Positions 39,725 through 47,474 of a stretch of DNA of 64,000 bases are shown here, piece by piece (position 1 is the stretch's first letter; each line of letters opens with the position of its first letter). This DNA comes from Silanimonas sp. Its GTDB lineage: Bacteria; Pseudomonadota; Gammaproteobacteria; Xanthomonadales; Xanthomonadaceae. Location of the stretch: positions 62,001 through 126,000 of the forward strand of contig BPKK01000006.1 in the NCBI GenBank assembly GCA_026005095.1, written 5' to 3'. A model generated the notes under the pieces. It did no database searches and was not told the DNA's origin. It was given only the letters and a program-made list of their open reading frames with translations. The translations under genes and the position numbers were made by a program.

Positions 39725-41365
39725 TCAGACGGGGAAGGCCGCGTCCAACCAGCCGGGAAGCGGCAGGCCGACAGGCAGGGTGCCAAGCGCCCGGCCGCCC
39801 TCGTCGCCGAGCCGGCTGCGGCAGAAGGCCTCGGCCCCCGGCGCTCCGGCCTCGAACAGCAGGGCAGCCTGCCACAGCAGCGCCAGCCGCTCGACGAGCC
39901 AGCGGGCCCGCGCCTCGAGGTCCTGTGGCGGCAGAACCAGCAGCCGTTCCAGTCCACCGAGGGCAGCGGCATAGGCCGGATGCGCCCCGCGCTGCACTCC
40001 GAGTTCCGCCCGTAAAGCTTCGCGGGCGTCCGGTTCGCGGGCCAGTGCACGCAACACATCGAGGCACTGGATGTTGCCGCAGCCCTCCCAGATCGAGTTG
40101 AGCGGCGCCTCGCGGTAGAGGCGAGCGAGCAGGGATTCCTCGATGTAGCCAGCGCCGCCCAGGCACTCCTGGGCCTCGTTCACCACGGCCGGGGCGCGGC
40201 GGCAAATCCAGTACTTGCCGATGCCGGTGCCGATGCGGGCGAGGGCGGCTTCCACCGGATCGTCACTGGCACGGTCGATGGCCGCGGCGATGCGGAAGGC
40301 CAGCCGGGTGGCGGCCTCCGATTCCAGCGCCAGATCGGCCAGCACCTGCTGCATCAGGGCATGGTCCACGAGCCGGCGGCCGAAGGCCTGGCGGTGGCGG
40401 GCATGGTGCAAGGCCTCGATGAAGGCACGGCGCATTTCGGCAGCGGAACCGAGCATGCAGTCGAGGCGGGTGAGCGCCACCATCTCGATGATGCTGGCCA
40501 CCCCACGCCCTGGCTCGCCGATGCGCCGCGCCCAGGCGCCCTGGAACTCGACCTCGCTCGAGGCGTTGGCCCAATTGCCGAGCTTGTCCTTCAGGCGTTG
40601 CAGACGCAGGGCGTTGCGGCTGCCATCGGGAAGCACCCGCGGCAGCAGGAAACAGGAAAGCCCGGCCGCCTCCTGCGCCAGCACGAGGAAGGCATCACTC
40701 ATCGGCGCCGAGAAGAACCATTTGTGGCCGACCAGTGCCACTTCCGAGCCGCCGCAGGGATGCGCCACGGTGGTGTTCGCGCGCACATCGGAGCCGCCTT
40801 GCTTCTCCGTCATGCCCATGCCGAGACCCAGCCCCGGCTTGTCGGCCGGCACAGCCAATTGCGGGGCGTAACAGCGGCTGGTGAGCCCAGCCAGCCAGTA
40901 AGGCTCCAGGTCCGGCTCACGGCGCAGTACCGCGATACCGGCATGGGTCATGGTCAGCGGGCAAGAAGTACCAGCCTCGGCCTGGTGGTGCAGGTAACTC
41001 AAAGCGGCTCGAGCGACATGGCGGCCCGGGGTCTCGCTTTCCCAACTCAGAGAATGCACGCCATGGGCATAGGCCGTGGCCATCAGCCGATGGTAGGCCG
41101 GATGAAAGTGCACCTCGTCGATGCGGTATCCGAAGCGGTCGTATGGCTCGAAACGCGGGCGGTTACGGTTGGCCTCCTCACCGAGTGCGATGAGTTCGCC
41201 CCCCACGAGACGACCATACGCCGACAGAGCCGCTACAAAGCCATCGGCACCGCCCGCGGCCACGCATTGGCGCAGCACCGGGTCACTGGCATAGGCATCG
41301 AAATCCTGCAGGGGCGGCGGCTGGTTGAAGACGCGATGGGTGGCGAACTCGGCAGGAGATGGCAT
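39725..41365 (-). CDS. aidB: AidB-type acyl-CoA dehydrogenase
   Basis: 546 residues (E. coli AidB 541). THRVFNQPPPLQDFDAYASD at the start, PLTMTHAGIAVL, GMTEKQGGSDVRANTT and RIYREAPLNSIWEG-like ARLYREAPLNSIWEGCGN are AidB family hallmarks. AidB is a flavoprotein induced by alkylation damage that binds DNA; its catalytic role in cells is unclear. I chose ATG 41365, because a longer frame to 41476 would run toward the dif site. The gene stands alone between the two prophages. Confidence 0.9.
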   Translation of the reverse strand: MPSPAEFATHRVFNQPPPLQDFDAYASDPVLRQCVAAGGADGFVAALSAYGRLVGGELIALGEEANRNRPRFEPYDRFGYRIDEVHFHPAYHRLMATAYAHGVHSLSWESETPGRHVARAALSYLHHQAEAGTSCPLTMTHAGIAVLRREPDLEPYWLAGLTSRCYAPQLAVPADKPGLGLGMGMTEKQGGSDVRANTTVAHPCGGSEVALVGHKWFFSAPMSDAFLVLAQEAAGLSCFLLPRVLPDGSRNALRLQRLKDKLGNWANASSEVEFQGAWARRIGEPGRGVASIIEMVALTRLDCMLGSAAEMRRAFIEALHHARHRQAFGRRLVDHALMQQVLADLALESEAATRLAFRIAAAIDRASDDPVEAALARIGTGIGKYWICRRAPAVVNEAQECLGGAGYIEESLLARLYREAPLNSIWEGCGNIQCLDVLRALAREPDAREALRAELGVQRGAHPAYAAALGGLERLLVLPPQDLEARARWLVERLALLWQAALLFEAGAPGAEAFCRSRLGDEGGRALGTLPVGLPLPGWLDAAFPV

Positions 41366-41477
41366 GGGCCTACAGGGTTGGGGGCCGAAGCCCGAGTGTC
41401 GGCATGCCAGGGCCGGGCCGGCAAGCCTGGGGCTGGGCCGCCATGCCAGGCATTGACCCGCTTCGTAGCCACTCATG

Positions 41478-41505
41478 TCAAGACATAATATTCATTATGC
41501 GAACT
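41478..41505 (-). other. dif: dif-like XerC/XerD recombination site (inovirus attL)
   Basis: Read on the minus strand: XerC arm AGTTCGCATAA, 6-bp centre TGAATA, XerD arm TTATGTCTTGA. E. coli dif is GGTGCGCATAA, TGTATA, TTATGTTAAAT. The XerC arm plus centre (17 bp) is repeated at 47386-47402. The site resolves chromosome dimers at the terminus and is used by filamentous phages for integration. Confidence 0.85.
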
Positions 41506-41567
41506 CTGATGCTCTGGCATCGAATTAGCAGGCGGCGCGGCTTCCTCAACTGGCCAAGGAGTGCCGC

Positions 41568-41840
41568 ATGCTTGAACCCCCTCCCTGCCTCTCCGTCCTG
41601 GGCGTGACGAACTGCCTGCGCCGTCAACACGACTGGCTGATCTACGGATCGGGACCACTGCACGGCCCATGGGAAGGATGGCGCATCGCTGGCCCGGTAC
41701 TGGTTGACCCAGACGGGCGACGCATCCACTTAAACCGGGTGCGTGCAGTCATGACGCAAGACGAGCTACGCAGAAGGCCGGGAGCCTCAGCAACCATCGT
41801 GCCGTTCACGGCCCGGAGCCTTCGCTGCACGACGCCCTAG
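41568..41840 (+). CDS. Small inovirus accessory protein
   Basis: 90 residues with AAGGAG 6 bases before ATG 41568. Contains RQHDWLIYGSGPLHGPWEGW and RIAGPVLVDPDGRRIHLNRVRAV, reminiscent of the DUF3653-type phage proteins of xanthomonads (weak recognition). It is opposite in direction to the structural genes and, in the circular phage, would start inside the 3' end of the repressor frame. Confidence 0.6.
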   Translation: MLEPPPCLSVLGVTNCLRRQHDWLIYGSGPLHGPWEGWRIAGPVLVDPDGRRIHLNRVRAVMTQDELRRRPGASATIVPFTARSLRCTTP

Positions 41841-41879
41841 CGGGCGTCGCCCTCGCTTCCCCGCCGCGATGCGGCGGGG
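41831..41879. other. Tandem hairpins at the inovirus intergenic region
   Basis: GACGCCC-TAGC-GGGCGTC (41831-41848) and CCCCGCCGC-GAT-GCGGCGGGG (41859-41879) follow the small gene. They may terminate it and could also be part of the plus/minus strand replication origin that lies between the converging ends; 41880-42055 has no gene. Confidence 0.6.
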
Positions 41880-42055
41880 ACCCCCTCGGGCCGCCGGCGC
41901 GGTGCGGACGCGAAGGCCCGGGGATCGAGCCCAGCACACCGAAGCACGGTCACCGGGGAGAGGTGATGCAGGCAGCGCGGCCCGCTGATCGAACAAGCTG
42001 TTCCCAACCGCCTCGATGCGCCGAAGAACCGCACCCTGAGAGCATGCCGCGACCC

Positions 42056-43237
42056 TCAGGCACCAGGCGGCACGTAGTGCAGCCTGATCGAGCGGTCATG
42101 GCCAGCACCGAGACCAACCGGGCGACGGCTGAAAGCCTCCGCTTGCGGCTCAGGCGGTGGTGGTGAGAGGTCAGCCTGGACAGGAGCGCGACCGACTGGG
42201 GGAAGTCGAGGGTCCCAGTAGCCGTGTCTGGCGATGGTGATGCACACGCGATCATCGACAAGGACAGGCGTCATCTGTTGAGTGCGGCAGCGGCAACTGA
42301 TGCGCTCGACGCGCTGATCCCCACTGATGACGCAGAACATGCGCGGGTAGTCCTGGACTTCGAACCTGTCGTAGAGCGGTGCGCTCGCCGGGTCAGTCGG
42401 AACACGGGGCGTGCGCTCGAAGATGTAGTCCTCGACGCTCTGCGGCTCTGCCCTGCCCTGCCCTGCCCGCTCGGTGCTCGCTGCGCTGCGCGCCTCGCTG
42501 GGCTGGGCAGATGCAGGGAGAGGAGAAGATGGACCGGAAGAAGAAGGCGATGCGTCCGTCACGTCGAAGGTGGCCCACAGCATCCACGCACCGGCAGGGA
42601 TGGCGACGAGGGAAAGGACACCGACGACAAGGGCCATGATGACCTTCGCAGGGATGCGACGCTTGACCGTGTGCAGCGTGGCCGACTCGTAAAGCGCGAA
42701 CACCTTTCGGGGATAGGTCCAAACCTGTTCGATAGCCTGGGCCTTCGCGACCTGACCGTTCGGGCTTTCCTGCACATGGGGCCACTCGTAGCGGATGGTG
42801 GTCTCGGTGCCGAACTTGCGCGTCACATGGACATGTGAGCCGATGAGGTCACGGACAAACGGCGATAGCTGGCTCGGGGCCTGCGTGGTGAAGATGAAAT
42901 CGAAGCCGCGATGACGATGCTTCGCAAGGTTGAGGATCCGGGGATCATCCGCATTCCTAAGGTGCTTGCCGAAGAACTCCCATGCCTCATCGACAACGAT
43001 CAAAGAGCCGTCAGGGCAAGATTCCCAGTCCCACGGCGTTTCGATGCTGGGCAGGCGGCGGTCGAGGCCGCGCACGTTGCAGAAGAACACCGGCCGCGTG
43101 GGGACCTCGCCCTTGTCCCAGGCATGGAGCGGATCACCCGATCCGCTGAAATCGACGCCGACCTGAGAGAGCGCATCCTGCAACGCGGTGAGCGTCTTTC
43201 CAGCGCCAGGCGTGCCGGTCACGAGCTTGATAGGCAT
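42056..43237 (-). CDS. Zot-like phage assembly ATPase (pI)
   Basis: 393 residues. Walker A GTPGAGKT at residues 8-15, Walker B SLIVVDEAWEFFG, TQAPSQLSPFVRDLIGSHVHVTRKFG, one membrane helix near residues 200-220 (VIMALVVGVLSLVAIPAGAW), then a periplasmic Ser/Pro-rich domain. It drives extrusion of the phage through the inner membrane. The name Zot comes from homology with the cholera phage protein; toxin function is not implied. Confidence 0.94.
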   Translation of the reverse strand: MPIKLVTGTPGAGKTLTALQDALSQVGVDFSGSGDPLHAWDKGEVPTRPVFFCNVRGLDRRLPSIETPWDWESCPDGSLIVVDEAWEFFGKHLRNADDPRILNLAKHRHRGFDFIFTTQAPSQLSPFVRDLIGSHVHVTRKFGTETTIRYEWPHVQESPNGQVAKAQAIEQVWTYPRKVFALYESATLHTVKRRIPAKVIMALVVGVLSLVAIPAGAWMLWATFDVTDASPSSSGPSSPLPASAQPSEARSAASTERAGQGRAEPQSVEDYIFERTPRVPTDPASAPLYDRFEVQDYPRMFCVISGDQRVERISCRCRTQQMTPVLVDDRVCITIARHGYWDPRLPPVGRAPVQADLSPPPPEPQAEAFSRRPVGLGAGHDRSIRLHYVPPGA

Positions 43238-43545
43238 CAGCTAGTCCTCATCCGAAGGACGAAGTTCGAGGCCCAAACGACGGTATAGGCGCTGAGAATG
43301 GCCTTGACGTAGACGTCGAGGTTCAAGTAACCGATCCACGCCGCGACATCGGCGGGAAGCTGGCCGAAGCGATTCGCCATCAGGTCCATGACCTGATCCC
43401 CGAGAGGCTCCATGACGTAGAAGTAAAGGCCGAGGCCAGCAAGAAGGCGAATGGCGAAGCCAACGATGTTGGCGAGAACGAACGCACGCAGTGCGGCCTG
43501 AAGAAGTGCGAAGAAACCGCCGCTGAGAACGACAGGCCAGGGCAT
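43237..43545 (-). CDS. Minor coat protein pVI-like (DUF2523)
   Basis: 102 residues with three hydrophobic segments (VLSGGFFALLQAALRAFVLANIVGFAIRLLAGLGLYFYVM; C-terminal VYVKAILSAYTVVWASNFV). It matches the DUF2523 family always found between pIII and Zot. It caps the virion with pIII. It overlaps zot by 1 bp. Confidence 0.9.
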   Translation of the reverse strand: MPWPVVLSGGFFALLQAALRAFVLANIVGFAIRLLAGLGLYFYVMEPLGDQVMDLMANRFGQLPADVAAWIGYLNLDVYVKAILSAYTVVWASNFVLRMRTS

Positions 43546-44690
43546 CAGCTAGTCCCCACACGCGAAACGATGAAAAGCGCCTGGATGGTGCCAGCAAGGG
43601 CAATGACCCATCCGAGGATGGACATGGCGAAACACACGATCTGAACGGGCGTAGTCATGGAGTAGGTGCCGAACCCGAGATCGAAAGTCTGGGGCCAAGA
43701 AAGAGCCGGACAGGTGCGAGAAAGACCAAAGCCACCCGTGAGCTGGAGGCCCGAAAGAAGCTCGGAAGGTGAACCGCGCTCGATGATGGACTCAGGACCG
43801 GGAACATCAGGCCCACTATCGACAGGCTCATAGTCGGCAGTGCCAGGCATCTGAGGGATGGAAGAACGGATGGCCTGAAGCTCGGCAACAATAGAAGAAG
43901 AACCGGATGCAACAGCATCGCGAACTGCATCGATTCGAGGAGCAAGGCCGAGAACCGCCTGCTCAATAGCAGTAAGAGCAGGACCTAAAGACTCGCCGCT
44001 GCCGGGAGAAGTTCCGGGGTCGGAAGGGTCCGAAGGATCGGAAGGATCGGAGGGGTCCGAAGGATCGGAAGGATCGGAGGGGTCCGAAGGATCGGAAGGA
44101 TCGGAGGGGTCCGAAGGATCGGAAGGATCGGAGGGGTCCGAAGGATCGGAAGGATCACGGTCTATAGACTCAGTGCAGGTCTGGCCCGTGGGAACCCATG
44201 ATGAAGGAGAAGAACAAGAGCCGATACAGATGGTGTCGACATAGGAACAGCCTTCAAGGCACATGCGCCAGCCCGAGTAAAGAGAGCCGGGAAGCTCAGG
44301 ACGAGATGCGCAAGATCGGGTGACTGTATAACCAGAGTAGGGAACGACGACAGAGGAACGAGAAGGATGGGAAAGATGACGATGAAGGGTGACAGTAAAA
44401 CGACCAGGCGAGGACTCGGAAGAAGAACAAAGACGCTCGACGGAAATCTGACCGTTAACCTCATCCATGGGAGAGACGGGCGGGGAAAAATGAGAAGAAG
44501 CGCCCTGAAGCAAGCGAGACGAGGGGGTGAGATGACAGGCAGAAAAGGCATGGCCTTCATCACAATCCGGGCCAGAGACGGGAGACGAAGCACCAAAACC
44601 GGAAGGATCAACGGTGCACTGAGAAAAAGCTGGTGCTACTCCGAAAAGAGCAGCCAGCCAGCAGCACAGAGCAAGAAAAAAACGAACCAT
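43545..44690 (-). CDS. Adsorption protein pIII-like with Asp-Pro-Ser repeat linker
   Basis: 381 residues. Signal peptide MVRFFLALCCWLAALFGVAPAFS, a Cys-rich N-terminal domain (CHLTP, CASRP, CLEGCSYVDTICIGSCSS), then about 15 tandem DPS triplets (44022-44156), then a C-terminal domain and membrane anchor (VQIVCFAMSILGWVIALAGTIQALFIV). It binds the pilus or receptor. The start at 44690 gives the best signal peptide. The DPS linker replaces the Gly-rich linkers of coliphage pIII. Confidence 0.85.
   Translation of the reverse strand: MVRFFLALCCWLAALFGVAPAFSQCTVDPSGFGASSPVSGPDCDEGHAFSACHLTPSSRLLQGASSHFSPPVSPMDEVNGQISVERLCSSSESSPGRFTVTLHRHLSHPSRSSVVVPYSGYTVTRSCASRPELPGSLYSGWRMCLEGCSYVDTICIGSCSSPSSWVPTGQTCTESIDRDPSDPSDPSDPSDPSDPSDPSDPSDPSDPSDPSDPSDPSDPSDPSDPGTSPGSGESLGPALTAIEQAVLGLAPRIDAVRDAVASGSSSIVAELQAIRSSIPQMPGTADYEPVDSGPDVPGPESIIERGSPSELLSGLQLTGGFGLSRTCPALSWPQTFDLGFGTYSMTTPVQIVCFAMSILGWVIALAGTIQALFIVSRVGTS
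44022..44156 (-). repeat. 9-bp/27-bp minisatellite encoding (DPS)15
   Basis: 135 bp of GATCCTTCC-type units with a higher 27-bp period. Such arrays change length by slippage and would vary the pIII linker. Confidence 0.9.
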
Positions 44691-44748
44691 CCGATCACCT
44701 GCTGAGCCCTCGAAAAGAAATGGGCGGTGCCAGGACACCGCCACGAGA

Positions 44749-44994
44749 TCAACCGGCCTTGCGGGCCCACTTGACGGCTTTGGCCACCATCACGAGACCG
44801 AGAACGGCCATGCCGACGACGACAATGAAACCGATCGTCGAGGAGACATAGCCCAGCACTTCGCCCTGGGCGGTAGACAGACCATCGGCAAACTGGGCGT
44901 AGGACGTGGCAGGGACAAGGGCAGCAGTGGCAGTGCCCAGGCCGATGAAGGCAGCCATCGCGGCAGCCTTCGCACGCTTGAAGAACGCGAACAT
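44749..44994 (-). CDS. Major coat protein pVIII-like
   Basis: 81 residues. A long signal peptide (MFAFFKRAKAAAMAAFIGLGTATAALVPATSYA) is followed by a mature chain of about 48 residues with an acidic/amphipathic start, a membrane helix (TIGFIVVVGMAVLGLVMVAK) and a basic end AVKWARKAG that contacts DNA. Precursor and mature sizes are typical. Confidence 0.92.
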   Translation of the reverse strand: MFAFFKRAKAAAMAAFIGLGTATAALVPATSYAQFADGLSTAQGEVLGYVSSTIGFIVVVGMAVLGLVMVAKAVKWARKAG

Positions 44995-45003
44995 AAAGAA
45001 CTC

Positions 45004-45198
45004 CTAGAGTGAGTCAACGAAACGACGGAGCCGCTTTAGAAGCCAGGCGACGGCGAACAAGACGAACACCGAAGCGCCGAGGGCTGCACCCTCCCCTGCG
45101 GACAGCGGCGGAAGCCCGAAGGGTGTTTGGTCGATCCACGCCGCCGAGACGCATTCGCCGGTGGCGGCGTCCCACTCGATGCAGGCGTAGACCTTCAT
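45004..45198 (-). CDS. Small coat protein (pVII/pIX-like)
   Basis: 64 residues with one C-terminal membrane helix (GEGAALGASVFVLFAVAWLLKRLRRF). The position between pV and pVIII is that of minor coat proteins at the emerging tip. The N-terminal CIEWDAATGECVSAAWID is shared with related xanthomonad phage proteins. Confidence 0.75.
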   Translation of the reverse strand: MKVYACIEWDAATGECVSAAWIDQTPFGLPPLSAGEGAALGASVFVLFAVAWLLKRLRRFVDSL

Positions 45199-45201
45199 GG
45201 A

Positions 45202-45483
45202 TCAAGCCGCCTTGGTGCTCGATGCAGCGGGAGCGGGCAGCAGTTCGATGGTGCGACCGATGGCAGGCTCGCCGTACTGGCCCTGGACGATGGAACGGGG
45301 GCCGAGGACGTACTGACCGGGCGCATACGGCGTCTGGTCACGGTCAAGCGTGATACGCATCCTGGTCGGGTAGTGGTGACCGTTGTGGATGTAGATGCTC
45401 TGCTCCCGAAGATCGACGGGACCGTTCTTGCCATTGACACGCCGGACGGTGACCGGCTCGTGAGCAACTTCAACGCGAATCAT
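45202..45483 (-). CDS. Single-stranded DNA-binding protein pV-like
   Basis: 93 residues. IRVEVAHEPVTVRRVNGKNGPVDLREQSIYIH ... YPTRMRITLDRDQTPYAPGQYVLGPRSI fits inovirus SSB proteins, which coat the plus strand before assembly. ATG 45483 is preferred to 45489 because of spacing from AGGAG. It overlaps the replication gene by 14 bp. Confidence 0.88.
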   Translation of the reverse strand: MIRVEVAHEPVTVRRVNGKNGPVDLREQSIYIHNGHHYPTRMRITLDRDQTPYAPGQYVLGPRSIVQGQYGEPAIGRTIELLPAPAASSTKAA

Positions 45484-46561
45484 GGACATGCTCCTGATAC
45501 TGCTGGCGCAGTGACTGGACGAGGGTTTCATAGTCGCCGTGGTACGTCTTGAACCTGCTCGGGCGACCTTCACGAGCAAGCCGAAGCTCGATGTAACGGG
45601 CGATGTTCTCGCGGCCGAGAACATCGAACAGGAGACCAAGAGAGCGTCCCGCCTGACGCTCAAGGAAGGATTCCATCGCCTCGAAGGTGGCTTCTGCGGT
45701 GGCCCGCATGACATCGAAGCGGGCGAGGACGCCATCGAGATACTGGACAAGCAGCGAATACGCGCCCCGGAAGTAGGGTTCAGGGTTCAGCAGAACGTCC
45801 GGCGTGAGCACCATGTGCTTCGCATAGAGTCGCACCTCAACACGGATGCGCCTGGAATCGGGGTCCCCTAGCTGCTTGCCCTTCTCGTAAATCTGCACCT
45901 GCTTGTGCCCACGCTGGCCGATGGTCAGAGAGCGGCCCTTGTTGCTCCCCATGTCGTCAATGAGCGTGGCCTGGGGATTGCGGCCACCCTCGTTGAACTC
46001 GCCGTTCTTGTAGTGCTCGACGAAGTCCTCGAAAGTGAACACCTCGCCCTCGAGGTCATCGACGGCAATGTCAACGTGGGTGATCTTCGCGCCGACGGTC
46101 TCGATGAAGCGGGCCACGCGCTTCCAGTTCTGGACGCGGGCGCAGCCAGCACCCGATAGGCTCACGTGGAAGTCGCCATCGTCCTTCTGGCCGTACCGGC
46201 CGAGGACCTGCCCCTCGCCGTCCACGATGTAGCCGCTGCGCGGGTAGAACTGCCAGACGTGATCGGCAAGAGGCTGAACGCGCACGTCATCATCGAAGGC
46301 GTACAGCCAGTGAATGAGCATGGGCAGGTCGAGGAACTCGCCCAGGGCACGGCGGCGGTCCTCGGAATCGCCCTGGTCCGTCCAGATGCGGGCGGCGTGC
46401 TTCGGGAACGTGACGCTAAGGAAGTCGATCAAGGCCCTGGACAAAGCCCCGCGCTTCGCCTTGGGGGCCGACTTCTGGCCCGTGTTACTAGACGGGCCAG
46501 AGGACAAGCCGCGGCGCTTGTCCTGCGACCCGACCGCGGAAAAGTCCGGGCGGGCGCTCAT
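45470..46561 (-). CDS. Rolling-circle replication initiator
   Basis: 363 residues of the phage replication initiation/Rep_trans type. IDFLSVTFP, GAGCARVQNWKRVARFIETVGAKITHVDIAVDDLEGE and SRRIRVEVRLYAKHMVL are typical blocks. It nicks the origin of the replicative form. The N-terminal 40 residues are Ser/Lys rich and probably disordered. Confidence 0.9.
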   Translation of the reverse strand: MSARPDFSAVGSQDKRRGLSSGPSSNTGQKSAPKAKRGALSRALIDFLSVTFPKHAARIWTDQGDSEDRRRALGEFLDLPMLIHWLYAFDDDVRVQPLADHVWQFYPRSGYIVDGEGQVLGRYGQKDDGDFHVSLSGAGCARVQNWKRVARFIETVGAKITHVDIAVDDLEGEVFTFEDFVEHYKNGEFNEGGRNPQATLIDDMGSNKGRSLTIGQRGHKQVQIYEKGKQLGDPDSRRIRVEVRLYAKHMVLTPDVLLNPEPYFRGAYSLLVQYLDGVLARFDVMRATAEATFEAMESFLERQAGRSLGLLFDVLGRENIARYIELRLAREGRPSRFKTYHGDYETLVQSLRQQYQEHVHDSR

Positions 46562-46692
46562 CGGAAGTCCTCCATGGCATCCCGGTAGCCGTGCCGGTGG
46601 CCGACGAAGTAGGCGGCCATGATGCAGAGAGCGAGCACGAGGAGGAGCAGGCCCGCCTCAGCGGGCGCGGGGGCGACTGGATCGAAGGTCAT
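46558..46692 (-). CDS. Very small inovirus membrane protein
   Basis: 44 residues, too small for usual gene callers. MTFDPVAPAPAEAGLLLLVLALCIMAAYFVGHRHGYRDAMEDFR (read in two parts) has one membrane helix. It overlaps the replication gene start and the upstream stop by 4 bp each, which supports translation. Confidence 0.65.
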   Translation of the reverse strand: MTFDPVAPAPAEAGLLLLVLALCIMAAYFVGHRHGYRDAMEDFR

Positions 46693-46871
46693 GCAGCCAC
46701 CCCACGGGCGCGGCGGGCGGCAAGCTCCGCCTCGGCCTGAGAGCGGGCGGCAGCCTCGGTACGGTGGGCAGGCCCGCACCAGCGGACACGGCCGGAGATG
46801 GTGACAAGGGCGGCGTGCCAGTCGCCGGTGACCGGCGAGAGGAACACCTCAACGAAAAGACGTGGCATCAT
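46689..46871 (-). CDS. Small inovirus protein of unknown function
   Basis: 60 residues from ATG 46871 (or 46868). MPRLFVEVFLSPVTGDWHAAL, TISGRVRWCGPAHRTEAAARSQAEAELAARRARG. It is the first gene of the leftward operon and coupled by ATGA to the next one. The operators at 46955-47010 lie just upstream. Confidence 0.65.
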   Translation of the reverse strand: MMPRLFVEVFLSPVTGDWHAALVTISGRVRWCGPAHRTEAAARSQAEAELAARRARGVAA

Positions 46872-46954
46872 GCGTGCTTCCCCAGGTGAGAAGTGCCAGG
46901 CCGGAACCGGGGCACCCACGAAGCCAGCAGGACAACGTGGGGCCTGGCCCCCGG

Positions 46955-47020
46955 CGGCAACCATTGGTTGCCGGGGCCGACTGTAAACTCGGGGTTGCCA
47001 ATATGCAACCGGGGGTTGCC
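46955..47020. promoter_or_regulatory. Inovirus repressor operators
   Basis: CGGCAACC-ATT-GGTTGCCG (46955-46973), GGTTGC-CAATAT-GCAACC (46993-47010), and a half-site GGTTGCC (47014-47020) abutting the repressor ATG. All share GGTTGCC. They sit between the divergent repressor and the structural operon. Confidence 0.75.
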
Positions 47021-47429
47021 ATGACCGTTACCGCGTCACTGCTGGAACGCTGGAAACAGGCGAAAGGGATTTCGTCGGACAGACAGGCAGGGGCTGGCCT
47101 TGGGCGTGTCACACACCGCCGTCCAGAAGTGGCGGGATCACGGGAACGCAACGGCGGCGGTCATCGAGCGCATGGCCCGAGACCTCGGCCACACCGATCA
47201 AGAGATCGCGGCCATGCTGTTCGAGTCCATGGCGGAAGCGGCAACGGCGGACGCCGAGAGCCGAAAGACGCTGGAGCGGCTGGCAAAAAAAGTCCGGGCG
47301 GTAGCACTGGTGGCGGCGGCAGTGCTGGCCCTGCCCGCCCTGCCCGCTCGCCAGGCAGAACCCGGGCATGATGGACCGGTCAAGCTATTCATTATGCGAA
47401 CTATACCGTCCAGGCCCGGCGCAGGTTGA
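47021..47429 (+). pseudogene. Frameshifted inovirus repressor spanning the attachment site
   Basis: MTVTASLLERWKQAKGISSDRQAG is read from ATG 47021, but the HTH part (LALGVSHTAVQKWRDHGNATAAVIERMARDLG) is in the next frame. Removing one G from the GGGG at 47090-47093 restores a single RstR/Cro-like protein of about 135 residues with a C-terminal hydrophobic stretch. Its 3' end runs through the right attachment core (KLFIMRT) into chromosomal DNA (IPSRPGAG). It may be a true mutation, a sequencing error or a programmed shift. Confidence 0.75.
47386..47402 (-). repeat. Inovirus attR (XerC arm and central region)
   Basis: TATTCATTATGCGAACT, identical to 41489-41505. The XerD-arm position on the phage side (GGTCAAGC) is not dif-like, the pattern expected when a phage carries only the XerC arm and centre. 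Confidence 0.88.
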
Positions 47430-47439
47430 TGTAGGTCAA
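47426..47439 (+). promoter_or_regulatory. FNR/Anr box upstream of hemN
   Basis: TTGAT-GTAG-GTCAA, one mismatch from the consensus TTGAT-N4-ATCAA, 35 bp upstream of the hemN ATG. It predicts induction under low oxygen. Confidence 0.8.
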
Positions 47440-47474
47440 CGCCCAGTGAGGACGGCCTGCCTAGAGTGCTGGTC

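Larger units (their letters stand above)
41489..47402. mobile_element. Filamentous prophage (inovirus) integrated at dif
   Basis: About 5.9 kb bounded by a 17-bp repeat of the XerC arm and central region. Its minus-strand genes follow inovirus order from right to left: two small ORFs, replication initiator, ssDNA-binding pV, small coat protein, major coat pVIII, adsorption pIII, pVI, and Zot/pI. A repressor-like gene and a small gene are on the plus strand at either end. No integrase is present, as expected for a phage using host XerCD. Confidence 0.93.

Noticed and set aside
42224-42838. 204-codon plus frame
   Set aside because: Antisense shadow of the Zot-like gene, which has Walker motifs on the minus strand.
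44022-44156. Tandem repeats resembling a CRISPR array
   Set aside because: The units are contiguous 9/27-bp repeats with no unique spacers and are in frame with a pIII gene.
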